A stretch of DNA of 64,000 nt from an uncultured Rhodospirillaceae bacterium (GTDB lineage Bacteria > Pseudomonadota > Alphaproteobacteria > Azospirillales > Azospirillaceae). A program made the position numbers and the translations under genes. Location of the stretch: positions 61,090-125,089 of the forward strand of contig CALBDS010000056.1 of NCBI GenBank assembly GCA_937927415.1. The letters are read 5' to 3'. Positions 35,448 to 44,000 of the stretch are shown here, piece after piece (the first letter of the stretch is position 1; every line of letters begins with the position of its first letter). The notes beneath the pieces were generated by a model. The model made no database searches. It was not told the DNA's origin and saw only the letters and a list, made by a program, of their open reading frames with translations.

Positions 35448-36794
35448 TTACGCCGGAAAGCAAGCGGCCTGAATGAGGCGGTTGAGCCCAGCGGCGAGGA
35501 GTTTCGCGCTCTCCCCGCCCAGCGTTGACGACGAGAAAGTCGTCTCGCTCCAGAGCCGGAAGCGGATCGCGGCCAGGGCGTCACTGAAGGTCGGTTCGGC
35601 CTTGGCATACCATCCCGCGGCGCGTGGTCTGATGGCCACCTCCGCCGCGATTTCATTGGCCCACAGCGTGACCAGGGAGAACAGCCCGAGCAGTGCCGGG
35701 GTGGTGCGGGCGATCGCCGGGTCCGACCATTGCCGTTGGGTCTCGACGCCCAGGTGACGGCGGACCTCGGCGAAGGTCACCTCCACGGCCCAACGTCGAA
35801 CGAACCAGCGCAGCACCATGAGCGGATCGGCCTGCAGGTCGGTGCACAGCAAGCCTTGCGGCTCGAATGCGCCGTGCGGATCGCGCACCAGAACCCAGCG
35901 GATCGGAACCTGCTTGCCGGGGTGGTGCCACAGGGCCGTGCCGGAAGCGATGTCCAGTTGGCGCTCCTCACCGCCATACCAGCCGGTGACCCGGACGCGC
36001 TGCCAGGCGGTGGTGGGGTCGTTCAAGCGTTGCGTCAGCGAAGGCAATCGGGCTCCCGACACCCGGGGCCGTCCTATCGTGCTTGGCGACCGCGGTGGGG
36101 CCGGTTCGAACAGGCGGGCATCCAGACGCAAGCGCGTGACGACGGTAAGATGAGCTCGCAGGTCGCGCAGCAGTTCGATGGCCGCGTAGCTGCTGTCGGC
36201 GACCGCGATTACGGGACGGTCGGGCAACCAGCGCCGGACCTGGAGCAGGAGTTGGCGGGCCCAGTCGGTCAGCTTCTTGTGGCGACGTCCGGTCTCCCGG
36301 GCGAACCGTTCCGAGGGCGCCAGGGCGCTCAGAAACGGCAGCGCCCAGACCCGTCCAGCCCACGGAATAGGGACCAGCAGCATGACCACCATCCAGCGCA
36401 GACCGCTGGCCTTGACGAAATGGCCGTGGCTGGAACGCACCGGGTCGCGGTAGATGCCGCGGGCCTTGATCTTCGCCCCCCAGCGGCGCTCGATCGTCTC
36501 GTCGATGCCGATGACCACGGGCCCCTGCGGCACGAAGCTGGCGACCAGGAGCGTGAGCAGGCGCTGCGCGACGGCACGGCTCGACCAGCGGTTCCGATTG
36601 AGCACGCGATGGAATTTGGCGAAGCCGCCGTCCTCGCGTCGCCCCATGATGCTCAACGCGGCGGTCACGGTGCGCCGCCCCGGGGTGAGGAGCGCTCCCG
36701 CGACCAGCACCAGGGCATGCCGCCATGTCGGCCGAGTGAACAGCGCCGCGAACGGCGCCATCCAGCGTTCGAGGCTGTATGGAACGGCTGGCAT
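35448..36794 (-). CDS. DDE transposase (DDE_5 / IS701-like)
   Basis: 448 aa. The N-terminus RPTWRHALVLVAGALLTPG leads into a DDE core: VVIGIDETIERRWG (first Asp), VIAVADSSYAAIELL (second Asp) and AVEVTFAEVRRHLG (Glu). These positions fit DDE_5-type transposases of the IS701/IS4 groups; the exact family is uncertain. The gene nearly fills the element and ends inside the left inverted-repeat region. It appears intact. Confidence 0.88.
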   Translation of the reverse strand: MPAVPYSLERWMAPFAALFTRPTWRHALVLVAGALLTPGRRTVTAALSIMGRREDGGFAKFHRVLNRNRWSSRAVAQRLLTLLVASFVPQGPVVIGIDETIERRWGAKIKARGIYRDPVRSSHGHFVKASGLRWMVVMLLVPIPWAGRVWALPFLSALAPSERFARETGRRHKKLTDWARQLLLQVRRWLPDRPVIAVADSSYAAIELLRDLRAHLTVVTRLRLDARLFEPAPPRSPSTIGRPRVSGARLPSLTQRLNDPTTAWQRVRVTGWYGGEERQLDIASGTALWHHPGKQVPIRWVLVRDPHGAFEPQGLLCTDLQADPLMVLRWFVRRWAVEVTFAEVRRHLGVETQRQWSDPAIARTTPALLGLFSLVTLWANEIAAEVAIRPRAAGWYAKAEPTFSDALAAIRFRLWSETTFSSSTLGGESAKLLAAGLNRLIQAACFPA

Positions 36795-36853
36795 GACCGC
36801 GGCTCCCGCTGGTTGCTACCATCGGGCAACCCGGTCGGAACGGGAGGGTCACG

Positions 36854-37135
36854 ATGAACGCCGATGCCATGCTGAAGCGCATCGAGGGATTCAACCAAGC
36901 ACGTGGCGGCGGCGTGATCGTGCGCAAGGCCGCCCGCGGCTACACGCTCCTCAGCGAGCGCACCGGCGCCCCCATCACGCGGTTGCGGCCGACCGGCAAC
37001 GGCGACACGGTCCAGGTGCTCTGGTGGAACGGCGAGCGTTGGGGAGCCTCAGGCCCGCTGGGGATTGCCACCATGGCGCTCGACCGCGCCCTCGACTACG
37101 TCGCCAACCAGCCGAACTTCTGGATACACATCTGA
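36854..37135 (+). CDS. Small hypothetical protein inside the insertion sequence
   Basis: 93 aa, start MNADAMLKRIEGF, divergent from the transposase and within the inverted repeats. A GGGAGGG ribosome binding site lies just upstream. The protein is beta-rich (GYTLLSERTGAPITRLRPTG, VQVLWWNGERWG) with no recognised domain. Its codon use is good for this genome and it is likely a passenger of the IS. Function unknown. Confidence 0.65.
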   Translation: MNADAMLKRIEGFNQARGGGVIVRKAARGYTLLSERTGAPITRLRPTGNGDTVQVLWWNGERWGASGPLGIATMALDRALDYVANQPNFWIHI

Positions 37136-37170
37136 TCCACCGACCCCAAAATTGGCCAAAGTCGAGCTTA

Positions 37171-38019
37171 GAGTGCGTAACAAAACCGGCGCGGGGTGGT
37201 TGGGAGTGGCATGGCAGCCCCTCTTGTCTCCGACGCCTTGTGGACGATCATCGAACCGCTGACCCCGCCGGAGCCGCCCAAGCCGAAAGGCGGCCGGCCG
37301 CGCTTAGACGACCACGCGGTGCTGACCGGCATCCTGTTCGTGCTGCGCACCGGCATTCCCTGGGAGTTGTTGCCCATGGAGATGGGCTGCGGCTCGGGCA
37401 TGACCTGCTGGCGGCGGCTGCACGAGTGGCATCAGGCTGGCGTGTGGGAGCGGCTACACCGCGTGCTGCTCGACCGGCTCGGCTACGCCAACGCCATCAA
37501 CTGGGACCGGGCCGCGGTGGACAGCGCCAGCATCCCGGCAAAAAGGGAGGCCAGGAGACCGGGCCGAACCCGACCGATTGTGGTCGGCCGGGCACCAAAC
37601 GTCACGTCATCACTGATCGCAATGGCATTCCGCTCGCCATCCGCCTGACCGGGGCGAACCGCAACGACTCCATGATGGTGGAGACGATGCTCGACGCAGT
37701 GCCACCGCTCAAGGGGCCACGCGGGCGACCACGCCGAAGGCCGGACAAGCTGCACGCCGACAAGGCGTATGATCACCAACGCTGCCGGCGCGAATGCCGT
37801 GACCGCAACGTCATCCCCCGCATCGCCCGGCGCGGTGTCGAGGATAGCAGGCACCTGGGACGTCACCGCTGGGTCGTTGAGCGAACGCTCGCCTGGATCA
37901 GCCGCTTCCGCCGCCTTACCATCCGCTACGAACGCCGCGCCGATATTCACCAAGCCTTCTCAACCTTGGCCTGCGCGCTGATCGCCTTCAAAAAGATCCA
38001 ACGTTTCTGTTAGGCGCTC
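37171..38019 (+). mobile_element. IS5-family (IS427-group) insertion sequence, 849 bp
   Basis: Inverted repeats: left GAGTGCGTAACAAAACC (from 37171) and right, read inward, GAGCGCCTAACAGAAAC (ending 38019). TTA flanks both sides (37168-37170 and 38020-38022). Size and repeat sequence fit the IS427 group of IS5. Confidence 0.9.
37211..38013 (+). CDS. IS5/IS427-group transposase made by -1 frameshift
   Basis: The first frame (37211-37648, MAAPLVSDALWTIIEPL) carries the DUF4096 N-terminal domain; the second frame carries the DDE core from about 37540 (KRHVITDRNGIPLAI, HADKAYDHQRCRRE, RRWVVERTLAWISRFRRL) to the stop at 38013. They join at GCAAAAAGG (37538-37546), where a -1 slip on the A-run restores SIPAKKGGQETGPNPTD. 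IS427-group elements often use this programmed frameshift, so the gene is likely functional. Confidence 0.88.
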
Positions 38020-38192
38020 TTATCCATAATCGGGCGGAAATCAAAGGCCCGCTCCTGGCGCACAGCAGAAGCCGGTATGTTTTACGTGCTGGAACGGTGT
38101 GTTGACGGAGAGCAAACGACCTGCGAGAGCCGATGACTCGAGAAGCAGCGCTTGCGCGTTCCCCTGGTTGTAACGGGCTTTTCCTCATTCCG

Positions 38193-38888
38193 TCAGGCCG
38201 GCTTGTCCGGTAGACGCTGTTCACGATGCCGTCCGGCTGAAACCTGCGCGTCCCATCCCGATAGCGTCACGCGGGCAACGGCCTCCAAATCGGCCCGGCT
38301 CGCGCCATCGCGCGCCTGAAGCGACATGCCGCCCTGCACCGCCAGCACGAAGCGGGCCAGCCCATGGACATCGGCCGAGGCGGCAAGCTCGCCGTCCGCC
38401 ACCGCCCTGCCGAGACGTTCCTCCACGCGCTTAAGCGCAAGGGCGCGGCTTGACCGTACGCGGTCGCCAAGCTCCGCATGGCCTTCGCTGCCGACAGCCG
38501 AGAGCGTCACCATGCAGCCGAGCGGGTCGTCGGCCCCGCAAGACCCGGTCAGAGCCGCGGCCGAATCCATCAGGAGGGCCTCGACCGCTTCGCGGGCGGT
38601 TCCGGCCGCGGCGAAATTGGCCCAGACGAGCGCCTCGTACCGGCGGCCGTACCAGTCGAGGGCCTCGGCGTAGAGGGTCTCCTTCGAGCCGAACGCCGCG
38701 TAGAGGCTGGGCGAGCCGATGCCCATCGCCTCTGTCAGGTCGGCGATCGACGTCGCCGCGTAGCCCTTGCGCCAGAACAGGCGGGTCGCCTGCGCCAGGG
38801 CGGCCTCGCGGTCGAAGGCGCGTGGCCGGCCACGGGCGGGGGCCAGCGCCGCGTTGGGTGGGAAAGGGGGGCGGTCCTGTTTCTGCAT
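38193..38888 (-). CDS. TetR-family transcriptional regulator
   Basis: 231 aa from the ATG at 38888 (MQKQDRPPFP). The N-terminal helix-turn-helix is clear: AATRLFWRKGYAATSIADLT region and SPSLYAAFGSKETLY. The C-terminal half is a TetR_C-type effector domain. It is divergent from an SDR gene with an 82-bp gap that holds palindromes, one covering its own start codon, so it probably represses both genes. Part of the cargo next to the IS pair. Confidence 0.88.
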   Translation of the reverse strand: MQKQDRPPFPPNAALAPARGRPRAFDREAALAQATRLFWRKGYAATSIADLTEAMGIGSPSLYAAFGSKETLYAEALDWYGRRYEALVWANFAAAGTAREAVEALLMDSAAALTGSCGADDPLGCMVTLSAVGSEGHAELGDRVRSSRALALKRVEERLGRAVADGELAASADVHGLARFVLAVQGGMSLQARDGASRADLEAVARVTLSGWDAQVSAGRHREQRLPDKPA

Positions 38889-38899
38889 CGATCGATACA
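38884..38899. promoter_or_regulatory. Palindromic operator for the TetR/SDR pair
   Basis: TGCATCGATCGATACA is palindromic except one pair. A second related half-site, TGTATCGATCATTATATA, lies at 38941-38958, 30 bp before the SDR start. Both flank the divergent promoter region. Confidence 0.6.
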
Positions 38900-38970
38900 T
38901 AAATCGCTTGACCACGCTTCGCAACGGGTTTACGCATTTCTGTATCGATCATTATATAAATGAGAAGACG

Positions 38971-39711
38971 ATGACTGACCTGACCGGCAAGCACGCCCTG
39001 GTGACCGGAGCCTCGCGCGGCATCGGCGCCGCCATCGCCCTGGCCCTCGCGGACAAGGGCGCGGACGTGGCCATCACCTACCAGAACTCAGGCGAACAGG
39101 CCGCCGCGCTTGTCCTCGCCATCGAATCGCGGGGCCGGCGCGGTTTCGCCATCCGGGCCGACAGCGCCGACGCGGCGGCGGTGAAGCGCTCGGTCGACGA
39201 GGCCGCCGCGGCGCTGGGCGGCCTCGACATCCTGGTGAACAACGCCGGCATCGCCCGCGGCGGCCCGCTGGCGGAGATGAGCCTGGCCGACATCGATGCG
39301 GTGCTCGACGTCAATGTGCGCGGCGTCGTGCTCGCCTCCCAGGCCGCCATCCCGCACCTGGCGGACGGCGGCCGCATCGTCTCCATCGGCTCGTGCCTGG
39401 CCGAGCGCGTCGCCTTCCCCGGCCTGACGGTCTATTCGATGTCGAAGTCCGCGCTGCTCGCCCTCACGCGCGGGCTGGCGCGTGAACTCGGCCCCCGCGG
39501 CATCACCGTCAACCTCGTCCACCCAGGACCGACCGACACCGACATGAATCCCGCCCAGAGCGAGCGGGCGGACGCGCAGCGGGGCCTGACCGCGCTCGGC
39601 CGCTACGGCACGCCCGAAGACGTCGCCGCCGCGGTCGTCTTCCTGGCCGGCCCCGCCGCCCGGCAGATCACCGGAACCGGCATCACGGTCGACGGCGGAA
39701 CGAACGCCTGA
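38971..39711 (+). CDS. Short-chain dehydrogenase/reductase
   Basis: 246 aa, complete SDR: cofactor motif TGASRGIGAA, NNAG (LVNNAGIARG), catalytic Ser (SIGSCLAE), YSMSKSA (Tyr and Lys) and the C-terminal GTGITVDGGTNA. It is of the FabG-like classical type with NAD(P)H preference not determinable. Expressed divergently from the TetR gene and presumably controlled by it. The substrate is unknown. Confidence 0.92.
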   Translation: MTDLTGKHALVTGASRGIGAAIALALADKGADVAITYQNSGEQAAALVLAIESRGRRGFAIRADSADAAAVKRSVDEAAAALGGLDILVNNAGIARGGPLAEMSLADIDAVLDVNVRGVVLASQAAIPHLADGGRIVSIGSCLAERVAFPGLTVYSMSKSALLALTRGLARELGPRGITVNLVHPGPTDTDMNPAQSERADAQRGLTALGRYGTPEDVAAAVVFLAGPAARQITGTGITVDGGTNA

Positions 39712-40489
39712 ACGATCGCCTACGGCCGGCTTGTTTCCAGGGCGACGCCGACATGCCGGTCGCTGCGGATGAACGTCTGTTGTGACCCGGTTACCGGCTC
39801 CGCCTGCCAGCCTGAAGCGATGCCATCGTTGGGCGGCTGTGCGGGCAAGCCCGCCCACCGGGCTCTCGTGAACCGAGCCACCTGCGGTGTCTCTGCCCTG
39901 CGGGCTTCGATCCCTTCCGCGGCCGCCGTCTCGGTGGGAGCGAATACGAGAGGCCGGTGTGTCCTTCACATTGGTGCAAGGGCAATCCATCGGGAGGGTG
40001 GAGCTTACGCCATCATTCCGCCGGATCGCTGACGCCCCCGGCAGCCTCGAAGGCCTGCCGGGGGCTGCCCGACACGTAGCCTCGCGACCGACTCTTTGCC
40101 GCTCTCGAAGCGGCGCACCATCAACACGGACAAGGCGGCCTTCTCGGCACGCATCCCTGGGGTCATCGAAACCGGCTCCGGAAGGGCCGGCACCGGTTGG
40201 GGGGCACGCCACGTCCCTATCGCTCCTTCGAGGCGCAACGCTGTCATGGTCGGTCGATCAGCTCACGCCCCTTCTGCCGGTGTGATCGCTGTCGTGCGCT
40301 GATGGTGGGGTGCATGGGAGCCCGCAGCACAATCGTCCCCTTCCGGGTCGAATCCGCTGAGCCATCCGGCGTTCCCAGCGGTCTGGAGTCCGGTACGACC
40401 GGCGCGGCTTTGTCTGCTGGCGACTCTGGCGCCGGGAAGGCTGCCCCGGCAGCCCGACCTCGATCCCGCAACCGGCGAACGCCAACCGT
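39712..40489. other. Gene-free stretch with a strong hairpin
   Basis: About 780 bp without a supportable gene; open frames here look like composition artefacts. It contains an 11-bp perfect stem, GCCCCCGGCAG (40034-40044) with CTGCCGGGGGC (40055-40065), not followed by a T-tract. It may end the SDR transcript or be an old backbone fragment. Confidence 0.45.
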
Positions 40490-40666
40490 CTTCCCCGCCG
40501 TGCTCGGCCAAGGCCGGCGCGCGGCTTCCTCGCGAGGCAAGACGCCCGGCTCCCGCCGGTCCTCCGCTGCGCTGCGGCCCTCTGGGTGCGGGCCGGTCGC
40601 CCGGCGCCCTTTGATCGCCATCAAGGCCGCGATGGTCGCGACCGCACCCCGTCAAGGAGACGACAG
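40490..40666 (+). promoter_or_regulatory. Conserved leader of DUF736 gene (copy 2)
   Basis: Matches the leader at 24985-25167 block by block: CTTCCCCGCCG, GGCCAAGGCCGG, CTTCCTCGCGAGGCAAGA, GTCCTCCGCTGCGCTGCGG, GGGTGCGGGCC, GATCGCCATCAAGGCCGCG. Distance to the start codon is similar in both copies, so it probably works in the transcript or as a promoter-proximal site. Confidence 0.6.
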
Positions 40667-40963
40667 ATGGCCCAGATCGGCAGCTTCACCCGCAGCGACG
40701 ACGGTTCCTTCACCGGCACGATCAAGACCCTCACCCTCACCATCAAGGCCCGCTTCGTTCCCATGGAGAAGGAGCACGACAAGTCCCCCGACCTGCGCGC
40801 CCTGTGCGGACCAATCGAGATCGGCGCCGGCTGGCGGAAGGCCGCCAAGGACACTGGCCGGTCCTACCACTCGGTCAAGCTCGACGATCCCAGCTTTCCG
40901 GCCCCGATCTACGCCAGCCTGGTCGAAGCTGATGGCGGTTACGCGCTGATCTGGTCCCGCTGA
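40667..40963 (+). CDS. DUF736 protein
   Basis: 98 aa, start MAQIGSFTRSDDGSFTGTIK, a start diagnostic of DUF736. The family is frequent on alphaproteobacterial plasmids and conjugative elements; its function is unknown. GGAGA lies upstream of the ATG. It marks the right-hand return to element backbone after the cargo. Confidence 0.9.
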   Translation: MAQIGSFTRSDDGSFTGTIKTLTLTIKARFVPMEKEHDKSPDLRALCGPIEIGAGWRKAAKDTGRSYHSVKLDDPSFPAPIYASLVEADGGYALIWSR

Positions 40964-41237
40964 GGCCACACGCCGGTTGCAGCGCTCCGTCCGGGAGGCT
41001 GCAACCGGCAGGTCTGTCCGCCCGGTCCATCACGGCGGCGGCGGTCCGACCTGCGGTGTCCCCGTTTTCCCGAACGTTCTATCTGCCTTTTCAGACCTCC
41101 CAGCCTACCATGCCGGATCGCCCCGCATCGAGGACGAGCGGTGCCCCCAAAATGCTGTGCATTTCGGCTCCCCCGCTCGCCGGCCGGCCGGTCGCCTGCG
41201 GCGATCCTCGACCCGGACCGCTCAGGCACCGTGAGAG

Positions 41238-41263
41238 CCCTCCTGTCTTCAAACACAGGAGGG
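41238..41263 (+). promoter_or_regulatory. Hairpin sequestering the Shine-Dalgarno of a small gene
   Basis: CCCTCCTGT (41238-41246), loop CTTCAAAC, ACAGGAGGG (41255-41263) is a perfect 9-bp stem. The 3' arm contains the ribosome binding site AGGAGGG, 4 nt before the ATG at 41268. The structure should block translation unless opened. The rest of 40964-41237 shows no gene. Confidence 0.7.
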
Positions 41264-41267
41264 ACCG

Positions 41268-41441
41268 ATGCTCACCATCGACCGGCAAATCCAGGAACTC
41301 CGCGTGGAACTGGCTGCGTGCTTCCTGACCCGTCGCGAGCGTGTCCAGGCCCGGCAGGAGTTGGACACCCTCCTCACCCGGCAAGCGGACCGGGAAGGCG
41401 CTTTCGAGACCCTGGTCGCCGACGACCCGGCGCCCGATTGA
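41268..41441 (+). CDS. Small helical protein, 57 aa
   Basis: MLTIDRQIQELRVELAACFL then a charged helical continuation ending DDPAPD. Predicted mostly coiled/helical, no cysteine cluster, no membrane segment. A very strong AGGAGGG site lies in a hairpin just upstream. Similar short proteins occur on related conjugative elements in my recollection, but I assign no function. Confidence 0.65.
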   Translation: MLTIDRQIQELRVELAACFLTRRERVQARQELDTLLTRQADREGAFETLVADDPAPD

Positions 41442-41554
41442 GGCGCCGCTTTCCCTGCGCCGACCTGTCGCCCGAGGAGAACCGGTGGGCGGCGGCGGTC
41501 GCGAGCCATGTGCCGCCGCTGCGGCGCTGCCCCCCCGGCTCAACGGCACCGCCG

Positions 41555-42891
41555 TCAGCCGGCGATGGTGTCGAACAGCAGCTTCAGGTTCAGCCCGACG
41601 ATCAGGGCGGTGGCCGCCCAGCCGAGGACGCTCTGCCAGCGCGGCGCCGCCAGGATACCGAGCCGGGAACGGTCGGTGGCGAACAGCATCAGCGGGATGA
41701 CGGCGAACGGCAGTTGCAGCGACAGCGTGACCTGGGACAGGATCAGCAACTGCGCCGTCCCGCTCTCGCCGTACTGCCAGGTGACCAGCACCGCCGGGAC
41801 GATGGCGATGAGCCGGGTCACCAGCCGGCGCAGCACCGGCGGCATGCGGAAGCGCAGGAAGCCCTCCATCACCACCTGCCCCGACAGCGTCGCCGTCACC
41901 GTCGCGGTCAGCCCGCAGGCGAGCAGCGCCACGGCGAACAGCGTCGCCGCCGCCCCGGCGCCGACCATCGGGGCGAGCAGCCGGTGGGCCTCCTGTATCT
42001 CGGCGATACCGGTCTGCCCGGCGGCGTGGAACACCGCCGCCGCCAGGATCAGGATGGCGGAGTTGATGACCAGCGCGAGCGACAGGGCGACCGTGGAATC
42101 GATGGTGGCGAAGCGGATGGCCTCCCGCCGCCCCTGTTCGTCCGGCCGGTATGCCCGCGACTGCACCGTCGCCGTGTGCAGGTAGAGATTGTGCGGCATG
42201 ACGGTGGCGCCGAGGATGCCGATGGCCAGATACAACTGGGTCGGGTCGCTCAGCAGAGCGGCCGACGGCGTATAGCCGGCGAGCACGGCCGCCCAGTCCG
42301 GGTTGGCCAGCACGATCTCGACGAGGAAGCAGCCGGCGATGAGGGCGATCATGGCGATGATGAACGCTTCGAGCCAGCGCATGCCGCGGTGCTGGAGCCA
42401 GAGGACGAGCAGCGCGTCGAGCGCCGTCAGCACGACGCCGGCCAGCAGCGGGATGCCGAACAGCAGCTTCAGCGCGATGGCGGTGCCGATGAGTTCGGCC
42501 AGGTCGGTGGCGCAGATGGCGACCTCGGCCAGCGCCCACAGGCCCCAGGCGACCGGGCGCGGGAAGCGGTCGCGGCACAGTTGGGCGAGATCCCGTCCGG
42601 TGGCGATGCCCACCCGCGCGCACAGGGCCTGCAGCAGCATCGCCATCAGCGAGGAGAGCAGCGCCACCGACAGCAGCGTGTAGCCGTACGCCGATCCCCG
42701 GCCAGCGACGTCGCCCAGTTGCCCGGGTCCATATAGCCGACGGCCACGAGGTAGCCGGGACCGACGAACGCGAACAGGCGCCGCCCCGCGCTGGCCGCGG
42801 CGGGGATGCGGACGCTGCGGTGGACCTCCTGCAGGCTGGGCGGCACGATCGACGGCGCGTCCGTGAAGGGCTCGCTGGTCCGGTGAAGCAT
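41555..42891 (-). pseudogene. mntH: Nramp-family Mn2+/Fe2+ transporter with a frameshift
   Basis: Starts MLHRTSEPFTDAPS at 42891 and contains the Nramp signature GYMDPGNWATSLAG; directly after this the frame breaks. The other frame continues GSAYGYTLLSVALLSSLMAM and runs through about ten membrane helices (MPHNLYLHTATVQSRAY is the second Nramp signature) to the stop at 41555. The break lies at a run of four G on the coding strand (42696-42699); one extra G would restore GGSAYGY. Either a recent inactivating deletion or a sequence error. Divergent from mntR. Confidence 0.85.
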
Positions 42892-42972
42892 CCGTCTCCC
42901 ACCCCTGGCACGAGGACGCCGCATCGCGACCGGTCCCGCACCGGCCCGGCAATTGTGCCCGATGCCATAACA

Positions 42973-42988
42973 TGTAGCCTCGGCTATA
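42973..42988. promoter_or_regulatory. MntR box
   Basis: TGTAGCCTCGGCTATA is a near-perfect palindrome between mntH (start 42891) and mntR (start 43092) and resembles the known MntR operator core (TAGCC-NN-GGCTA). Expected to mediate Mn-dependent repression of mntH. Confidence 0.75.
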
Positions 42989-43091
42989 ATTCGCAACCGC
43001 CGCCCGGAGCTTCTTTCGGGGGAGGCCGAAGCGCCGCTGCCGCGCTTTTGGACGGTGTGGCACACTGCGCGGGCGACGGGAGGATGGGGCG

Positions 43092-43550
43092 GTGAACGCA
43101 CAGAAGACGCGCGGGCAACCGGTGTCGCTGCCGGACGCGGAGCGGCAGGCGGCGAACTTCCGGCGGGTCCGGGAGGCTCACCAGACCGAGGTAGCCGAGG
43201 ACTACGTCGAACTCATCGCCGGCCTGATCGACACCGCCGGCGAGGCGCGCGCCGCCGACATCGCCCGGCGTCTCGGCGTCGCCCACCCGACCGTGGTCAA
43301 GACGATCGCCCGCCTGCAACGGGACGGGCTGGTCGAGAGCCAGCCGTACCGCTCCATCTTCCTCACCGGGGCCGGGCGTGCGATGGCCGAGCGGTCCCGC
43401 CGGCGGCATGCCATCGTCGCCGGCTTCCTGAAGGCGATCGGGGTGAGCGACGAGACGGCGGAGCGCGACGCCGAAGGCGTCGAGCACCACGTGAGCGACG
43501 AGACCCTCGCGGCGTTCGAGCGCATCATCAAGGCCAACATGCCGGAATGA
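43092..43550 (+). CDS. mntR: Manganese-responsive regulator MntR (DtxR family)
   Basis: 152 aa. An N-terminal winged helix (about 45-100: ARAADIARRLGVAHPTVVKTIARLQRDG) and the dimerisation/metal-binding helices with EGVEHHVSDET, which includes the conserved Glu and His ligands. Length and the extra N-terminal segment fit proteobacterial MntR. Divergent from mntH with an MntR box between them. Typically represses mntH when Mn2+ is plentiful. Confidence 0.92.
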   Translation: MNAQKTRGQPVSLPDAERQAANFRRVREAHQTEVAEDYVELIAGLIDTAGEARAADIARRLGVAHPTVVKTIARLQRDGLVESQPYRSIFLTGAGRAMAERSRRRHAIVAGFLKAIGVSDETAERDAEGVEHHVSDETLAAFERIIKANMPE

Positions 43551-43632
43551 GCCGATCGGGCCGCCCCCACCCGCCATCGGGCTGCCAGCAACGGCGATCA
43601 CGACCGCCGCCAGGCCTCCCTTCGGTGTCCGG

Positions 43633-43845
43633 CTATGCCGCCGGTTCCAGCAGCGTGGACGGCGGGACACCCAGCGCGTCGGCCAATTCCTTCAGCACCG
43701 TGATGGTCGGGTTGCGGGCGCCGCGCTCGATGCCGCTGATATAGGTGCGGTGCAGCCCCGACTCGAAGGCAAGCTCCTCCTGCGACCAGCCGCGCGTGCG
43801 CCTGATCCGCTGAACGTTGAGCCCGACCTGCTTGCGGATATCCAT
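43633..43845 (-). CDS. Small XRE-family HTH regulator
   Basis: 70 aa, essentially one HTH_3 domain: RRTRGWSQEELAFESGLHRT and ISGIERGARNPTITVLKELA. No other domain. Its promoter region carries an inverted repeat (43864-43882). Convergent with mntR. Probably an autoregulated element regulator. Confidence 0.88.
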   Translation of the reverse strand: MDIRKQVGLNVQRIRRTRGWSQEELAFESGLHRTYISGIERGARNPTITVLKELADALGVPPSTLLEPAA

Positions 43846-43863
43846 CCGGGCAGCTAGCCAGTG

Positions 43864-43882
43864 TGTAGCCTATTGGTCTACA
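43864..43882. promoter_or_regulatory. Inverted repeat upstream of XRE gene
   Basis: TGTAG, 9 nt, CTACA, located 19-37 bp upstream of the XRE start at 43845; candidate autoregulatory operator. Confidence 0.4.
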
Positions 43883-44000
43883 GACTATGAGTAACATTTT
43901 CTTGAGAGCATGCGCGCTACGGTCCATGCTGCACAGCCGGCACGCGAGAAAAGGCATGGTCGTATCCCGCAGCCGAACGGGCGATGCAGGAGGAGGCTTC

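Larger units (their letters stand above)
35432..37167 (-). mobile_element. Insertion sequence, about 1.74 kb, IS701/IS4-like
   Basis: Terminal inverted repeats: left GCTCGACTTTGCTCAATT (35432-35449) and right, read inward on the minus strand, GCTCGACTTTGGCCAATT (37150-37167), 16 of 18 identical. Both ends are flanked by TTA (35429-35431 and 37168-37170). It carries a DDE transposase and a small divergent gene. Confidence 0.85.

Noticed and set aside
39712..40660. Several open frames on both strands
   Set aside because: No start signals or domains; the distal part matches the repeated non-coding leader.
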